Shown here: positions 16,884 to 27,918 of the stretch, one piece after another
Layout: each line of letters starts with the position of its first letter
How positions within the stretch are numbered: the first letter of the stretch is position 1
Assembly (NCBI RefSeq): GCF_900114465.1
Contig: NZ_FOTD01000006.1
Span: 62,001 to 126,000, forward strand
Source: Trichococcus palustris
Lineage (GTDB): Bacteria; Bacillota; Bacilli; Lactobacillales; Aerococcaceae
Direction of reading: 5' to 3'
Length of the DNA: 64,000 nt
Position numbers and translations under genes: made by a program
The notes under the pieces: model-generated
Seen by the model: the letters and a program-made list of their open reading frames with translations, nothing else
The model's database searches: none
Told to the model about the DNA's origin: nothing

Positions 16884-17787
16884 GCAGTTCACCCGCTTTC
16901 CCTGGAACAGCTTGGTCAGGCACTTTATTTTCGTTTACTTTCGCGATCAGCACGGATGCCAGTTGCTCGGTGCGTAACGGCCGTTCTTCGCCGAAATCGA
17001 TGCCCGTTTTTTTGCTGAGCTTGTCCAAGAACGCCAGTGCGGAAGGCAGCCCCAATTGTTTCTGTTGCAGCCATTCGGCATCCTGGAAGATTTCAGCTGG
17101 CGGCCCCATCTTCACGACCGTGCCTTTTTCCATGATGATGACATGGTTCGCATAGGTGGCCACATCGTTCATTTGGTGGGTGACCAATACGATCGTCAGG
17201 CCTTTATCCACATGCAGCTGGTAAAACATATTCATGATTTCCCGGCGTCCTGCGGGATCCAGCCCGGCAGTCGGCTCGTCCAACACCAGCACTTCCGGTT
17301 CCATCGCCAAGACGCCGGCTATCGCCACACGCCTCATTTGACCCCCTGAGAGGTCGAACGGGGAGCGTTCCATGAAAGATTCGTCCAGTCCCACCAAAGG
17401 CAATACACGCTTCACAATCGCCATTGCGTCCTCTTTGCTGACGCCGAAGTTCATCGGTCCGAATGCGATATCTTTGGCGATCGTTTCTTCAAACAATTGC
17501 GACTCCGGGAATTGGAATACGATGCCTACCTTCTTGCGCAGGGCTTTCAGATTCTTGTTGTTCGATTTCGCCGTAATCACACGGTCCCCGATCGTTACGG
17601 TCCCTTCCGTCGGTTTCAGCAACGCGTTCAGATGTTGGGTAACCGTCGATTTCCCGCTGCCGGTATGACCGATCAACGCCGTATAACTGCCGTCCGGAAT
17701 ATTCAAGTTCACATCGTACAAGGCCCTGTTTTCGAAGGGGGTTCCAGCCGAATAGGAGAAGCCTACTTTGTCGAAAGTAATGTCCAT
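16876..17787 (-). CDS. ecfA2: ECF transporter ATPase EcfA2
   Basis: 303 residues from ATG (17785-17787); a TTG two codons earlier is nearer to the AAGGG ribosome site and is possible. Walker A GHTGSGKST, Q-loop VFQFPESQLFEET, signature LSGGQMRR, Walker B VLVLDEP with D-loop AGLDPAGRR, and H-loop LVTHQMND. The C-terminal ~50 residues are the extra domain of EcfA proteins. It overlaps the ecfA1 end by 25 bases. With EcfA1 it powers EcfT-dependent uptake. Confidence 0.95.
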   Translation of the reverse strand: MDITFDKVGFSYSAGTPFENRALYDVNLNIPDGSYTALIGHTGSGKSTVTQHLNALLKPTEGTVTIGDRVITAKSNNKNLKALRKKVGIVFQFPESQLFEETIAKDIAFGPMNFGVSKEDAMAIVKRVLPLVGLDESFMERSPFDLSGGQMRRVAIAGVLAMEPEVLVLDEPTAGLDPAGRREIMNMFYQLHVDKGLTIVLVTHQMNDVATYANHVIIMEKGTVVKMGPPAEIFQDAEWLQQKQLGLPSALAFLDKLSKKTGIDFGEERPLRTEQLASVLIAKVNENKVPDQAVPGKAGELHA

Positions 17788-18602
17788 AGCCAATTCATCA
17801 TCCCTTCTTCGGTTAAATATTCTGCAGGCACCGTCAAGCCCTGTCTTTGCAGCTGATATTTCAGCTTTTCGGGGAACGGGATATCCAAACCCATATCGAT
17901 GATATCTTTTCCGACACCAAAGATTTGTTCCGGTGTCCCGATCTGCTTCAGCTGCCCGGCTTCCATCACAAAGATGCGGTTCGCTTTTGCGGCTTCGTCG
18001 ATATCATGAGTGATGGAGATGACCGTCAAGTTTTCTTTTTCTTTGATTGCTTGGATGGTCTCGATGACTTCATGGCGTCCTTCCGGATCCAGCATCGTCG
18101 TCGCTTCATCAAGGATGATGATTTCCGGCGACAACGCCACAATGCCGGCGATCGCCACCCGTTGTTTCTGGCCGCCTGAAAGTCTGGCCGGCTCCTTATC
18201 CATGAAATCAGCCATGTTTACTGCCGCCACGGCGTCCGCCACGCGTTTGATCATCTCTTCCCGTGGAATACCGACATTCTCCAATCCAAAGGCAACGTCG
18301 TCCTGCACGGTCGAACCGACGAATTGATTATCGGGATTTTGGAAGACCATCCCGATTTTACGGCGGACGTCCCAGACGGTCTGGGCATTCAAGGTTATCC
18401 CGCTGATGATGACCTCACCGGAATGGGCTTCAATCAGACCGTTGATCGTTTTTGCCAAGGTTGATTTCCCTGAACCGTTCGGGCCGATGATGGCTATCCA
18501 TTCGCCCTGGTGAATAGACAGCGAGACATTGTTCAATGCCGGTATACTGTCCTCTTCTGAATAAGAAAAAGTCACATTACGCAACTCAATAATATCATTC
18601 AT
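17763..18602 (-). CDS. ecfA1: ECF transporter ATPase EcfA1
   Basis: 279 residues from ATG (18600-18602); an upstream GTG lies within the ribosome-site region. MNDIIELRNVTFSYSE is the usual N-terminus. Walker A GPNGSGKST, Q-loop VFQNPDNQFVGSTV, signature LSGGQKQR, Walker B IIILDEA with a TTMLDPEGR D-loop, and ISITHDIDEA. It leads the ecfA1-ecfA2-ecfT operon immediately after the alpha operon, as in Bacillus. Its leader contains two crossing inverted repeats (18635-18695), described separately. Confidence 0.95.
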   Translation of the reverse strand: MNDIIELRNVTFSYSEEDSIPALNNVSLSIHQGEWIAIIGPNGSGKSTLAKTINGLIEAHSGEVIISGITLNAQTVWDVRRKIGMVFQNPDNQFVGSTVQDDVAFGLENVGIPREEMIKRVADAVAAVNMADFMDKEPARLSGGQKQRVAIAGIVALSPEIIILDEATTMLDPEGRHEVIETIQAIKEKENLTVISITHDIDEAAKANRIFVMEAGQLKQIGTPEQIFGVGKDIIDMGLDIPFPEKLKYQLQRQGLTVPAEYLTEEGMMNWLWTLLSTK

Positions 18603-18634
18603 GATAGCTAATCCCACTCTCTCATTTGTTAAAT

Positions 18635-18695
18635 CCTACGATGCGCTCTTTGCGGAAAGTCCGTAGGCGGCAATATCAGCTGCCCTGCAAAGAGC
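18635..18695 (-). ncRNA. Structured leader of ecfA1 with crossing helices
   Basis: In the transcript, GCTCTTTGC (18687-18695) can pair GCAAAGAGC (18645-18653), 9 bp, and CCTACG (18662-18667) can pair CGTAGG (18635-18640), 6 bp. The order A5-B5-A3-B3 allows a pseudoknot or two exclusive folds. The element ends 32 nt before the ecfA1 start. No known riboswitch class was recognised. Confidence 0.5.
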
Positions 18696-18834
18696 CCCCG
18701 GCAGTCCCTTTTTGAGAACAAAAAAAAACATGCCGAAAAGCAATCGTCTATCTTATTACAGTATAAACTACTCTTCTGCATTTTTCATCCGCTGTCTTGA
18801 CACTCCACGAAATAAAAACGCTTTTATTTTATAT

Positions 18835-18880
18835 ATCAAAAGAAACTAGAAAAAAATACCCTTTTCTAGTTTCTTTTGAT
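18835..18880. terminator. Terminator of the S10-spc-alpha block
   Basis: 19-bp perfect stem (18835-18853 / 18862-18880) rich in A/T, with a T-rich flank; bidirectional in form. Confidence 0.75.
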
Positions 18881-18899
18881 AAAAAAAGCACTTTTTGGA

Positions 18900-19028
18900 T
18901 GAATAATGCCCCTCCGGAGATTATGGCAATCTCCGGAAGAACCTGAGCTAGACTAGGGAAGCTTAAGCGTTCCCATCATCATAACACTCTATTCCATCTA
19001 AAAGTGAACGTTTCATCTTTTGATTAAA
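18900..19028 (-). ncRNA. rplQ 3' region with two hairpins, possible L17 downstream element
   Basis: After rplQ the transcript holds GGGAA..GCTTAAGC..TTCCC (about 18957-18977) and CCGGAGATT/AATCTCCGG (18914-18922 with 18928-18936) before the terminator. A conserved RNA motif called the L17 downstream element is known at this place in Lactobacillales; identity here is inferred from position and two hairpins. Confidence 0.4.
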
Positions 19029-19409
19029 TTATACTAACTCAATGATAACCATTTGAGCTGCATCGCCACGACGAGGTTCAGTTTTCAAGATACGTGTGTA
19101 TCCACCTTGACGTTCTGCATAGCGAGGTGCGATATCACTGAACAATTTTTGTAAAGCTGATTGAACAACGATTTTATCATCTTCTTCGCGTACATCTGCT
19201 ACTTCGTTACGAACGAATGCTGCAGCTAAACGACGAGCAGATAAATCCCCGCGTTTGCCCAAAGTAATCATTTTTTCAGTGGTTTTACGAATTTCTTTAG
19301 CACGAGCCTCAGTTGTAACGATGCGTTCATTGATCAATAAATCAGTAGTTAAATCGCGAAGCATTGCTTTTCTTTGAGAACTTGTACGTCCTAATTTACG
19401 GTAAGCCAT
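19029..19409 (-). CDS. rplQ: Ribosomal protein bL17
   Basis: 126 residues, complete. [20 protein letters not shown] is the invariant start; [24 protein letters not shown] and the C-terminal [14 protein letters not shown] match the family. It sits near the exit of the peptide tunnel. Last gene of the alpha operon, 27 bases after rpoA. Confidence 0.98.
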   Translation of the reverse strand: MAYRKLGRTSSQRKAMLRDLTTDLLINERIVTTEARAKEIRKTTEKMITLGKRGDLSARRLAAAFVRNEVADVREEDDKIVVQSALQKLFSDIAPRYAERQGGYTRILKTEPRRGDAAQMVIIELV

Positions 19410-19436
19410 CCTAGGTTTTCCTCCTTTGCTACAGTA

Positions 19437-20381
19437 CTAGTCGTCTTGACGCAAGCTTAGATTTAAATCATTTAGCTTGTTCTTCACTTCTTCAAGTGAT
19501 TTACGTCCCAGATTTCGTACTTTGATCATTTCTGCTTCAGATTTATCAGTCAATTCTTGAACTGTGTTGATGCCTGCGCGTTTCAAACAGTTGTATGAAC
19601 GAACGGATAGATCCAACTCTTCAATAGTCATTTCCAGCATTTTCTCTTTATGTGTTTCTTCTTTTTCAACCATAATTTCTGCTTTACGGGCCTCGTCGGT
19701 TAAATTAACGAAAATGTTCAAATGTTCTGTCAGGATTTTAGCAGCTAAACTAACTGCTTCTTCCGGGCTGATGGAACCATCTGTCCAGACATCCAACGTC
19801 AATTTGTCATAGATGTTCTTTTGTCCGATACGAGTATTTTCTACTTGATAATTTACTTTACTGATGGGTGTGTAAATTGAATCAACTGGTAAAACACCGA
19901 TAGGCATATCTTCAGTTTTGTTATATTCGGAACGAACATAACCACGACCATTTTTTACATCCAATCGTACATGAAATTGTGCTCCCTCTGAAACTGTACA
20001 TATATATAAATCAGGGTTTAAGATTTCCACGTCACTGTCATGGGTAATATCCGCTGCAGTTACCACGGCAGGGCCTTTTACATCAATTTCAATAGTTTTA
20101 TCTTCTTCTGTATACAATTTCAAAGCCAATTTTTTGATGTTAAGGATGATTTGAGTAACATCTTCCACGACACCATCAATCGTTGAAAATTCATGCAGAA
20201 CACCATCGATTTGGATAGTTGTGACTGCAGTACCAGGAAGTGAAGATAATAGAATACGACGTAATGAGTTACCAAGGGTTGTACCATAACCGCGTTCAAG
20301 TGGCTCTACAACGAATTTACCGAACTTGGCATCCTCGCTGATCTCAATCGTTTCAATTCTTGGTTTTTCAATTTCGATCAT
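19437..20381 (-). CDS. rpoA: RNA polymerase alpha subunit
   Basis: 314 residues. The N-terminal dimerisation domain (about 1-230) includes [20 protein letters not shown] and [14 protein letters not shown]; the C-terminal domain (about 245-314) has the helix-hairpin-helix part [17 protein letters not shown] and [16 protein letters not shown], which contacts UP elements and activators. Located between rpsK and rplQ in the standard alpha operon. Confidence 0.98.
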   Translation of the reverse strand: MIEIEKPRIETIEISEDAKFGKFVVEPLERGYGTTLGNSLRRILLSSLPGTAVTTIQIDGVLHEFSTIDGVVEDVTQIILNIKKLALKLYTEEDKTIEIDVKGPAVVTAADITHDSDVEILNPDLYICTVSEGAQFHVRLDVKNGRGYVRSEYNKTEDMPIGVLPVDSIYTPISKVNYQVENTRIGQKNIYDKLTLDVWTDGSISPEEAVSLAAKILTEHLNIFVNLTDEARKAEIMVEKEETHKEKMLEMTIEELDLSVRSYNCLKRAGINTVQELTDKSEAEMIKVRNLGRKSLEEVKNKLNDLNLSLRQDD

Positions 20382-20462
20382 TTATCAATTTACCCCTTTC
20401 AAAACGTGTAGTTCATGTAAGTGAGTCCATTGCGTTTCGTTACATATGCAGTACAATCTCAA

Positions 20463-20849
20463 TTAAACACGACGACGTTTTGGTGGACGACATCCGTTGT
20501 GAGGAATAGGTGTTACGTCGCGAATAGCGGTAACTTCTAAACCTGCAGCTTGTAATGAACGAATGGCAGCTTCACGTCCAGAACCAGGTCCTTTAACAGC
20601 AACTTCAACTGTTTTCATACCATGTTCCATTGAGACTTTAGCTGCTGCTTCTGCAGCCATTTGTGCAGCATAAGGAGTAGATTTACGAGAACCTCTGAAT
20701 CCTAATGACCCTGCTGAAGACCATGAAATAGCATTTCCATGTACATCTGTTATCATAACAATAGTATTATTGAAAGTAGAACGGATATGTGCTACACCTG
20801 CTTCTACATTCTTTTTCACACGACGTTTGCGAGCTATTTTTTTAGCCAT
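20463..20849 (-). CDS. rpsK: Ribosomal protein uS11
   Basis: 128 residues, ATG with GGAGG upstream. Ends in the conserved [18 protein letters not shown]. Platform protein of the small subunit that cradles the Shine-Dalgarno helix. Between rpsM and rpoA. Confidence 0.98.
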   Translation of the reverse strand: MAKKIARKRRVKKNVEAGVAHIRSTFNNTIVMITDVHGNAISWSSAGSLGFRGSRKSTPYAAQMAAEAAAKVSMEHGMKTVEVAVKGPGSGREAAIRSLQAAGLEVTAIRDVTPIPHNGCRPPKRRRV

Positions 20850-20876
20850 GAAGTTTTAACCTCCTTCACTTAATTA

Positions 20877-21242
20877 TTATTTTTTCTTGCCTGCGATTGA
20901 TTTAGCTGGGCCTTTACGAGTACGAGCGTTGTTCTTAGTGTTTTGTCCGCGAACAGGCAAACCACGACGGTGGCGCATTCCTCTGTAAGATCCGATTTCG
21001 ATCAAACGTTTGATATTTAGGCTTACTTCACGACGAAGGTCACCTTCGATTTTTAATTTGTCCACTTCTACACGAATACGGTCTAATTCGTCATTCGTTA
21101 AGTCACGAACACGTGTATCTTCTGAAACTTCAGCTGCTTTTAAAACTTTTTGAGCTGTGTTCAAACCGATACCAAAAATATAAGTTAATGAAATAACTAC
21201 ACGTTTGTCACGCGGAATATCTACTCCTGCGATACGAGCCAT
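20877..21242 (-). CDS. rpsM: Ribosomal protein uS13
   Basis: 121 residues. [20 protein letters not shown] at the N-terminus, [20 protein letters not shown] and the basic tail that reaches the P site. Head protein of the small subunit forming bridges to the large subunit. Follows rpmJ. Confidence 0.98.
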   Translation of the reverse strand: MARIAGVDIPRDKRVVISLTYIFGIGLNTAQKVLKAAEVSEDTRVRDLTNDELDRIRVEVDKLKIEGDLRREVSLNIKRLIEIGSYRGMRHRRGLPVRGQNTKNNARTRKGPAKSIAGKKK

Positions 21243-21262
21243 TTATAGGCACCTCCTTGTTA

Positions 21263-21376
21263 TTATCCTTGGCGTTGTTTGTGTTTGGGATTTTCGCAAA
21301 TCACCATAACACGACCATTGCGGCGAATCACTTTACATTTTTCGCAAATGGGTTTTACTGATGCTCTAACTTTCAT
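21263..21376 (-). CDS. rpmJ: Ribosomal protein bL36
   Basis: 37 residues from ATG (21374-21376) with GGAGGGAAT upstream. [20 protein letters not shown], then [15 protein letters not shown]: the CxxC..C..H zinc-binding (C+) form. Lies between infA and rpsM as in most Firmicutes. Confidence 0.97.
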   Translation of the reverse strand: MKVRASVKPICEKCKVIRRNGRVMVICENPKHKQRQG

Positions 21377-21409
21377 TTAAATTCCCTCCTATTTAGTGAT
21401 GGAGTGCAA

Positions 21410-21628
21410 TTATTTAAAGCGGTAAGTAATGCGTCCACGAGTAAGATCATACGGTGATAATTCTACCGTAACTTTATCGCCTGGCAAAATGCGGATGTAA
21501 TGCATTCTAATTTTACCAGATACGTGTGCTAATACTATATGACCATTCTCAAGTTCGACTTTAAACATTGCATTGGGCAAAGTTTCAACGACAACTCCTT
21601 CGATCTCAATGACATCGTCTTTCGCCAC
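21410..21628 (-). CDS. infA: Translation initiation factor IF-1
   Basis: 72 residues, a single OB fold: [20 protein letters not shown] and [23 protein letters not shown] start (21626-21628) with AGGAGG upstream. It blocks the A site during initiation. A dedicated promoter is seen upstream. The map gene, which lies between adk and infA in Bacillus, is absent. Confidence 0.97.
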   Translation of the reverse strand: MAKDDVIEIEGVVVETLPNAMFKVELENGHIVLAHVSGKIRMHYIRILPGDKVTVELSPYDLTRGRITYRFK

Positions 21629-21700
21629 GCCTGCTAACCTCCTAACATTCTGTTGAGCTGATTAATCTCATGTCTTGGCAATTTTTACTCTAACTGTTAG

Positions 21701-21706
21701 ATTATA
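21701..21706 (-). promoter_or_regulatory. Internal promoter before infA
   Basis: Minus-strand TATAAT with extended TGG, about 75 nt before the infA start; the -35 is weak. Confidence 0.6.
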
Positions 21707-21765
21707 CCACAGCAAATAGCAATTGAAAAGGAAAATTTGATTAATTCTATTTTGTCAAATTGCAA

Positions 21766-22473
<708 letters not shown>

Positions 22474-22476
22474 TTA

Positions 22477-23769
22477 CTATTGAATAAATCCTTGGTAATT
22501 ACGTTTAACCATTCTTCCTTCAATTTGCCTTGCCGTTTCCAATGCAGTACCAACTACAATTAAGAGACTTGTTCCGCCAAGAGCGAGCGAGTGCGGCAAA
22601 TTCCACAAACCTGAAGCAATAATTGGCAATAATGCAATCAATCCAAGAAATAGAGCTCCGACCGTGCTGAGTCGCATAATCATACCGGAAATATATTCTT
22701 CTGTCCCCTTACCAGGACGGACGCTTGGAATGTAGCCGCCTTGTTTTTGTAAATTCTCAGCCATTTTTTCAGGATTAATCTGAACAAACGCGTAGAAAAA
22801 GGTAAAGACAATAATTAACGTAGTATAGATTGCTGCACCGATTGGTTCACGGAAATTAAAGATGGTTGTTAAAACTTTATACCAGCTTGCGTCACTATGA
22901 GTCGCTGCAAAGAATCCTAGGATTGTTTGCGGGGTCATCATAAATGAACTGGCAAAGATTACTGGAATAACTCCAGCGGAATTAATTTTTAAGGGCAAAT
23001 GCGCAGATTGGTTTGTGCCGGAGGCACGTTTAGAATATTGGATAGGGATTTTACGTTCAGCTTGTTGAACATACACAACTAAAATCACAACCAACAATAT
23101 TCCGACCAACAATGCTACCGAAAAGAGAATGTTCTTCGTCAATTCAGACCCTGCATTTACAAAACGTTCAGTATAGTACGTATACAAGTCTGTTGGAATC
23201 CTTGCGATGATACCTGAGAAGATGATCAACGAGGTGCCGTTTCCGATACCATACATTGAAATCGACTCTCCGATAAACATAACAAGCATTGAACCTGCAG
23301 TCATCACTAATGCGATCATCATGTAGGTTGCCATGCCCGGGGTATTTATCAATCCCAAATTTGAGAGTTGATTAAACCCGATTGAAATACCGACAGATTG
23401 AACAAATGCTAAAATGACCGTCAAATATCTTGTAACTTGATTTAACTTTCTTCTACCTACTTCACCCTGTTTGGACCATTCCACAAATTTAGGAACAATG
23501 TCCATTTGCAACAATTGAACGACAATAGAAGAAGTGATGTATGGCGAAACACCCATAGCGAAAATGGAATACTGACTCAGCGCTCCACCGCCAAAAGTGT
23601 TCAACAAACTGAACAAGCCTGTCGATGCCAAACTAGAGATGGCACCCGCATCAACACCCGGTACAGTAATATGTGTTCCGAGACGGAACACAATCAACAT
23701 ACCTAGAGTAAAAAAGATTCTATTTCTAATGTCCTTCGCCTGAAATGCATTTTTCAGAAGACCAAACAT
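22477..23769 (-). CDS. secY: Preprotein translocase subunit SecY
   Basis: 430 residues with ten membrane spans. FTLGMLIVFRLGTHITVPGVD in span 1, the plug region, RKIPIQYSKRASGTNQ before the cytoplasmic loops, and GKGTEEYISGMIMRLSTVGA near the end are diagnostic. Central channel of the Sec pathway. Its start overlaps the rplO stop by one base. Confidence 0.98.
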   Translation of the reverse strand: MFGLLKNAFQAKDIRNRIFFTLGMLIVFRLGTHITVPGVDAGAISSLASTGLFSLLNTFGGGALSQYSIFAMGVSPYITSSIVVQLLQMDIVPKFVEWSKQGEVGRRKLNQVTRYLTVILAFVQSVGISIGFNQLSNLGLINTPGMATYMMIALVMTAGSMLVMFIGESISMYGIGNGTSLIIFSGIIARIPTDLYTYYTERFVNAGSELTKNILFSVALLVGILLVVILVVYVQQAERKIPIQYSKRASGTNQSAHLPLKINSAGVIPVIFASSFMMTPQTILGFFAATHSDASWYKVLTTIFNFREPIGAAIYTTLIIVFTFFYAFVQINPEKMAENLQKQGGYIPSVRPGKGTEEYISGMIMRLSTVGALFLGLIALLPIIASGLWNLPHSLALGGTSLLIVVGTALETARQIEGRMVKRNYQGFIQ

Positions 23770-24209
23770 TAGATCACCTCTACAGTCCCACCTGCAGCTT
23801 CGATAGCTTTTTGGGCTGCTGCGGAAAATTTATTAGCTTTAACTGTAAGTTTTTTCTCAACGCTTCCGTTGCCTAAAACTTTAATGCCTGATTTTTCATC
23901 TTTGACAATACCTGTTTCAACTAATAAAGCTGGAGTAACTTCTGTACCATCTTCGAAACGGTTTAATGTTTCTAAGTTGACAACAGCGTACTCTTTGCGG
24001 TTGATGTTCGTGAATCCACGTTTTGGAACACGACGGAACAATGGAGTTTGTCCACCTTCGAATCCAAGTCTCACACCGCCACCTGAACGGGCTTTTTGAC
24101 CTTTATGGCCACGTCCTGAAGTTTTACCGTTTCCGGATGAAGATCCGCGACCTACACGGTTACGTTCTTTACGTGAGCCTTCAGCTGGTTTTAATTCATG
24201 AAGTTTCAT
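23769..24209 (-). CDS. rplO: Ribosomal protein uL15
   Basis: 146 residues. [20 protein letters not shown], then the Gly/Arg-rich [20 protein letters not shown] extension that enters the 23S core. Precedes secY. Confidence 0.98.
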   Translation of the reverse strand: MKLHELKPAEGSRKERNRVGRGSSSGNGKTSGRGHKGQKARSGGGVRLGFEGGQTPLFRRVPKRGFTNINRKEYAVVNLETLNRFEDGTEVTPALLVETGIVKDEKSGIKVLGNGSVEKKLTVKANKFSAAAQKAIEAAGGTVEVI

Positions 24210-24242
24210 AGTAACTTGGCACCTCCTTCGGTCTAATATTGA

Positions 24243-24425
24243 TTATTTAACTTCTTCTGTTACGACTAGATGGCTTACTGTGTTTACCATACCCAAGATA
24301 GCTGGGTTAGCTGGTTTCACTACAGATTTGCCGATTTTGGACAATCCCAAAGCTTTGCAAGTATCTTTTTGGTTTTGAGGACGTCCAATCAAGCTACGTT
24401 TTAAAGTGATCTTTAATTCTGCCAT
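24243..24425 (-). CDS. rpmD: Ribosomal protein uL30
   Basis: 60 residues: [20 protein letters not shown] and [20 protein letters not shown]. Small large-subunit protein between rpsE and rplO. Confidence 0.97.
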   Translation of the reverse strand: MAELKITLKRSLIGRPQNQKDTCKALGLSKIGKSVVKPANPAILGMVNTVSHLVVTEEVK

Positions 24426-24438
24426 TATGTGGTCCTCC

Positions 24439-24939
24439 TTATCCTATAATTTCTTCTACTGTTTTGCCGCGTAATTTCGCAACGTCTTCAACATTTTTTA
24501 ATTGTTCTAAACCATTGATTGTAGCACGAACCATGTTAATTGGTGTGTTTGAACCAAGTGATTTACTTGTGATATCAGCGATACCAGCTAATTCTACAAC
24601 GGCACGAACTGATCCACCTGCGGAAACTCCAGAACCGGATCTAGCAGGTTTCAACATTACGTTACCGCCACAGAAAGTTCCGACAACGTGATGAGGGATT
24701 GTAGAGCCAGACATTGGAACTTCGATTAGGTTCTTTTTAGCTGATTCGATAGCTTTACGAATAGCTTCAGGAACTTCAGCTGCTTTACCAGTACCGAAGC
24801 CAACATGTCCGTTTCTGTCTCCTACAACAACTAAAGCGGCAAAACGTAGACGACGTCCACCTTTAACAACTTTTGTTACACGATTAATCGCAACAACGCG
24901 ATCTTCTAATTCAATATGAGCTGGGTCAACATAAACCAT
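24439..24939 (-). CDS. rpsE: Ribosomal protein uS5
   Basis: 166 residues. [20 protein letters not shown] is the double-stranded RNA-binding part; [20 protein letters not shown] follows. It helps decoding fidelity and mRNA helicase action at the entry. ATG with AGGAGG upstream. Confidence 0.98.
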   Translation of the reverse strand: MVYVDPAHIELEDRVVAINRVTKVVKGGRRLRFAALVVVGDRNGHVGFGTGKAAEVPEAIRKAIESAKKNLIEVPMSGSTIPHHVVGTFCGGNVMLKPARSGSGVSAGGSVRAVVELAGIADITSKSLGSNTPINMVRATINGLEQLKNVEDVAKLRGKTVEEIIG

Positions 24940-24959
24940 GTGTGGTTATCCTCCTTTTC

Positions 24960-25316
24960 CTAGAAATCTAGTCCATTTTCGCGAGCAGCTTCAGCTAACG
25001 CTTGTACACGCCCATGGTACAGATAGCCACCACGGTCAAAGACTACTTTTTTGATACCTTTAGCAACAGCACGTTCAGCAATTAGTTTTCCAACTGTAAC
25101 AGCAGCTTCAGTTTTTGTACCAGTTGCGACGTCTTGTTCTTTTGTAGAGGCACTTGCTAGCGTCACACCCGCTACGTCATCAATTAATTGAGCGTAGATG
25201 TGTTTGTTGGAACGGAAAACGTTCAAGCGTGGGCACTCAGCAGTACCAGAGATTTTTCTTCTTACACGTGCGTGTCTAGCTTGGCGCACTTTATTTTTAT
25301 CTGGTTTAGTAATCAC
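24960..25316 (-). CDS. rplR: Ribosomal protein uL18
   Basis: 118 residues from GTG (25314-25316), with AGAGGTGA five bases upstream; an in-frame extension to 25361 adds 15 residues not found in the family. [20 protein letters not shown] at the start, [20 protein letters not shown] at the end. Binds 5S rRNA. Confidence 0.96.
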   Translation of the reverse strand: MITKPDKNKVRQARHARVRRKISGTAECPRLNVFRSNKHIYAQLIDDVAGVTLASASTKEQDVATGTKTEAAVTVGKLIAERAVAKGIKKVVFDRGGYLYHGRVQALAEAARENGLDF

Positions 25317-25385
25317 AATTGTCACCTCTTTAATTTGATTTAATTTGTTCAGGTCAATCAAGCTGCCATTTTAAACAACAGTCGA

Positions 25386-25922
25386 TTATTTACCTGTTTT
25401 ACCTTCTTTACGACGGATGATTTCGTTAGTGTACTTGATACCTTTACCTTTGTATGGTTCTGGTGGACGTACGCCACGAACGTTAGCTGCTAATGCGCCA
25501 ACTTTAGATTTATCGTAACCTTTGATGATGATCTTAGTGTTAGTTGGAACTTCCACTTCAACACCAAAGTCAGGAGTGAATTCTACTGGATGAGAGTAAC
25601 CAACGTTTAATACAAGTTTGTTTCCTTGCATTTGAGCGCGGTACCCAACCCCTACTAAGTCTAATTCTTTTTGGAATCCTTCTGATACGCCGACAACCAT
25701 GTTGTTGAACAAAGCGCGGGTAGTACCATGAATAGATTTCGTGAATTTATCTTCGTTAGGGCGAGTGAAAGTAACAGTGTTTCCATCGATATTCATACCG
25801 ATCATTTCGTTAAATGTGCTAGTTAATTCGCCTTTAGGGCCTTTAACTGTAACAGTGTTACCTTGTTGAGTAACGGTTACGCCAGCTGGGATTTCGACTA
25901 GTTTATTACCAATACGACTCAC
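25386..25922 (-). CDS. rplF: Ribosomal protein uL6
   Basis: 178 residues, GTG start with AAAGGAGGTG upstream. [20 protein letters not shown] and [20 protein letters not shown] are conserved. Two similar alpha/beta domains near the factor-binding site. Confidence 0.98.
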   Translation of the reverse strand: MSRIGNKLVEIPAGVTVTQQGNTVTVKGPKGELTSTFNEMIGMNIDGNTVTFTRPNEDKFTKSIHGTTRALFNNMVVGVSEGFQKELDLVGVGYRAQMQGNKLVLNVGYSHPVEFTPDFGVEVEVPTNTKIIIKGYDKSKVGALAANVRGVRPPEPYKGKGIKYTNEIIRRKEGKTGK

Positions 25923-25959
25923 AGGGCTGCACCTCCTTTAATTTTCTATTTTTTTTATA

Positions 25960-26358
25960 TTACCAAACGTAAGCTAATACTTCTCCGCCGACGTTTTTCG
26001 CTCTTGCTTCTTTATCAGTGATAACACCTTCAGCAGTAGACACGATTGCAATTCCTAAGCCGTTTAATACTTTAGGAATTTCGCCAGTTTTAGCGTATAC
26101 ACGCAAACCTGGTTTTGAAATACGTTTCAAGCCAGTAATAACGCGTTCGTTATTTGGGCCGTATTTTAAGAATACGCGGATAACACCTTGTTTGTCGTCT
26201 GAAGTATATTCAAAGTTTTTGATGAAACCTTCAGCCTTAAGAATGTTTGCGATCTCTAATTTGATTTTTGATGCAGGCACTTCTAAAGATTCGTGACGTA
26301 CCATGTTGGCATTACGAATACGAGTTAAGAAATCTGCGATTGGATCTGTCATGACCAT
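25960..26358 (-). CDS. rpsH: Ribosomal protein uS8
   Basis: 132 residues. [20 protein letters not shown], and C-terminal [20 protein letters not shown]. Central 16S-binding protein, in many bacteria the repressor of the spc operon. Confidence 0.98.
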   Translation of the reverse strand: MVMTDPIADFLTRIRNANMVRHESLEVPASKIKLEIANILKAEGFIKNFEYTSDDKQGVIRVFLKYGPNNERVITGLKRISKPGLRVYAKTGEIPKVLNGLGIAIVSTAEGVITDKEARAKNVGGEVLAYVW

Positions 26359-26392
26359 TTACATTATACCTCCTTTTGCGAGTATGGTTAAA

Positions 26393-26578
26393 TTACCAGC
26401 TAGCCTTTTTAACGCCGGGAATTTGTCCTTTATAGGCAAGTTCACGGAAGCAAATACGGCAAAGTTTGAATTTGCGATAAACTGAATGTGGACGTCCGCA
26501 ACGTTCACAACGAGTGTAAGCTTGAGTGGAGTGTTTTGCGGGACGCTTGTTTTTAGCAATCATGGATTTTTTAGCCAC
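26393..26578 (-). CDS. rpsN: Ribosomal protein uS14, zinc form
   Basis: 61 residues, the short zinc-binding type: [16 protein letters not shown] and [14 protein letters not shown] give CxxC-x12-CxxC. GTG start with GGAGG upstream. Head protein of the small subunit. Confidence 0.97.
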   Translation of the reverse strand: MAKKSMIAKNKRPAKHSTQAYTRCERCGRPHSVYRKFKLCRICFRELAYKGQIPGVKKASW

Positions 26579-26598
26579 TTATTATTCGCCTCCTTAGC

Positions 26599-27138
26599 TT
26601 ATTTTTGGAATGGCATTCCAAGTTGAGTCAATAATTCTCTTGATTCTTCGTCAGTGTTAGCAGTAGTTACGATAACGATATCCATACCGCGAACTTTGTC
26701 GACTCTATCATAGTCAACTTCTGGGAAAATCAATTGTTCTTTAACGCCTAATGTATAGTTTCCACGACCATCAAATGATTTTTTGCTGATCCCACGGAAG
26801 TCACGTACACGTGGTAATGAAACTGTAACTAGTTTGTCCAAGAAGTCGTACATTCTTTCGCCACGTAAAGTTACTTTTGTGCCGATAGGCATACCTTCAC
26901 GTAAGCGGAATGCTGCGATTGATTTTTTCGCTAGGGTGATGACTGGTTTTTGACCAGAAATCAACGTTAGTTCTTCAACTGCTTTGTCTAAGTTTTTTGT
27001 GTTTGAAACGGCATCACCAACACCCATGTTGATAACGATCTTATCAACTTTAGGAGCTTGCATGATTGATTCATATTCAAATTTTTCCATCATAGATGGT
27101 ACGATTTCATTCAAGTATCTTTCTTTTAAACGGTTCAT
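26599..27138 (-). CDS. rplE: Ribosomal protein uL5
   Basis: 179 residues. [40 protein letters not shown] and [17 protein letters not shown] are typical. Binds 5S rRNA and contacts tRNA in the P site. Confidence 0.98.
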   Translation of the reverse strand: MNRLKERYLNEIVPSMMEKFEYESIMQAPKVDKIVINMGVGDAVSNTKNLDKAVEELTLISGQKPVITLAKKSIAAFRLREGMPIGTKVTLRGERMYDFLDKLVTVSLPRVRDFRGISKKSFDGRGNYTLGVKEQLIFPEVDYDRVDKVRGMDIVIVTTANTDEESRELLTQLGMPFQK

Positions 27139-27164
27139 CTAAGTGATCCTCCTTCCTCTAATAA

Positions 27165-27473
27165 TTAATCAATGATTTCGCCGGTTTTTTTAGAAACGCG
27201 GACTTTTTTACCGTCTACAACTTTAGATCCTACACGAGTAGGTTCACCAGTCTTAGCATCAATTAACATAACGTTAGAAACATGGATAGGTGCTGCTTCT
27301 TCAAGAATTCCACCTGTAGGGTTTGTTTGTGAAGCTTTACGATGTTTCTTGACGATATTGATGCCTTCGACAAGAACACGATCTTTTTTAGGGAAAGTTT
27401 TAAGGATTACTCCTTCTTTGCCTTTGTCTTTGCCAGTAATTACTTTAACTTTATCACCAGTTTTTACGTGCAT
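27165..27473 (-). CDS. rplX: Ribosomal protein uL24
   Basis: 102 residues from ATG (27471-27473); AAGGAGGTG stands nine bases upstream, and the longer reading to 27494 would start inside that site. KOW motif [20 protein letters not shown]. Assembly initiator of the large subunit. Confidence 0.96.
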   Translation of the reverse strand: MHVKTGDKVKVITGKDKGKEGVILKTFPKKDRVLVEGINIVKKHRKASQTNPTGGILEEAAPIHVSNVMLIDAKTGEPTRVGSKVVDGKKVRVSKKTGEIID

Positions 27474-27507
27474 GCGTTGTTGCACCTCCTTCATTTATGA
27501 CAGTTTA

Positions 27508-27876
27508 TTACAATACTTCTGGAGCAAGGGAAACGATCTTCATGTAGTTGTTATCACGTAGTTCACGAGCAACTGGTCCAAAGATACGTGTTCCACGAGG
27601 GCTCTTGTCGTCACGAATGATTACACAAGCATTTTCGTCAAATTTGATGTAAGAACCATCTTTACGGTGTGCGCCATGTTTTGTACGAACGATAACGGCT
27701 TTAACTACATCACCCTTTTTGACAACACCACCGGGTGTAGCTTGTTTTACTGTGCAGACGATTGTATCACCAATTCCTGCGAATTTGCGGTTTGAACCAC
27801 CTAACACTTTGATAGTTAACACTTCTTTAGCGCCTGAATTGTCGGCAACTCTTAAGCGGGATTCTGTTTGTATCAC
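27508..27876 (-). CDS. rplN: Ribosomal protein uL14
   Basis: 122 residues, GTG start with AAGGAGGATA upstream. [20 protein letters not shown] and [20 protein letters not shown]. Forms a bridge to the small subunit. Confidence 0.98.
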   Translation of the reverse strand: MIQTESRLRVADNSGAKEVLTIKVLGGSNRKFAGIGDTIVCTVKQATPGGVVKKGDVVKAVIVRTKHGAHRKDGSYIKFDENACVIIRDDKSPRGTRIFGPVARELRDNNYMKIVSLAPEVL

Positions 27877-27918
27877 TTCAGTATCCTCCTTCCGGATATA
27901 GAAATATTTTTTTGTCTA

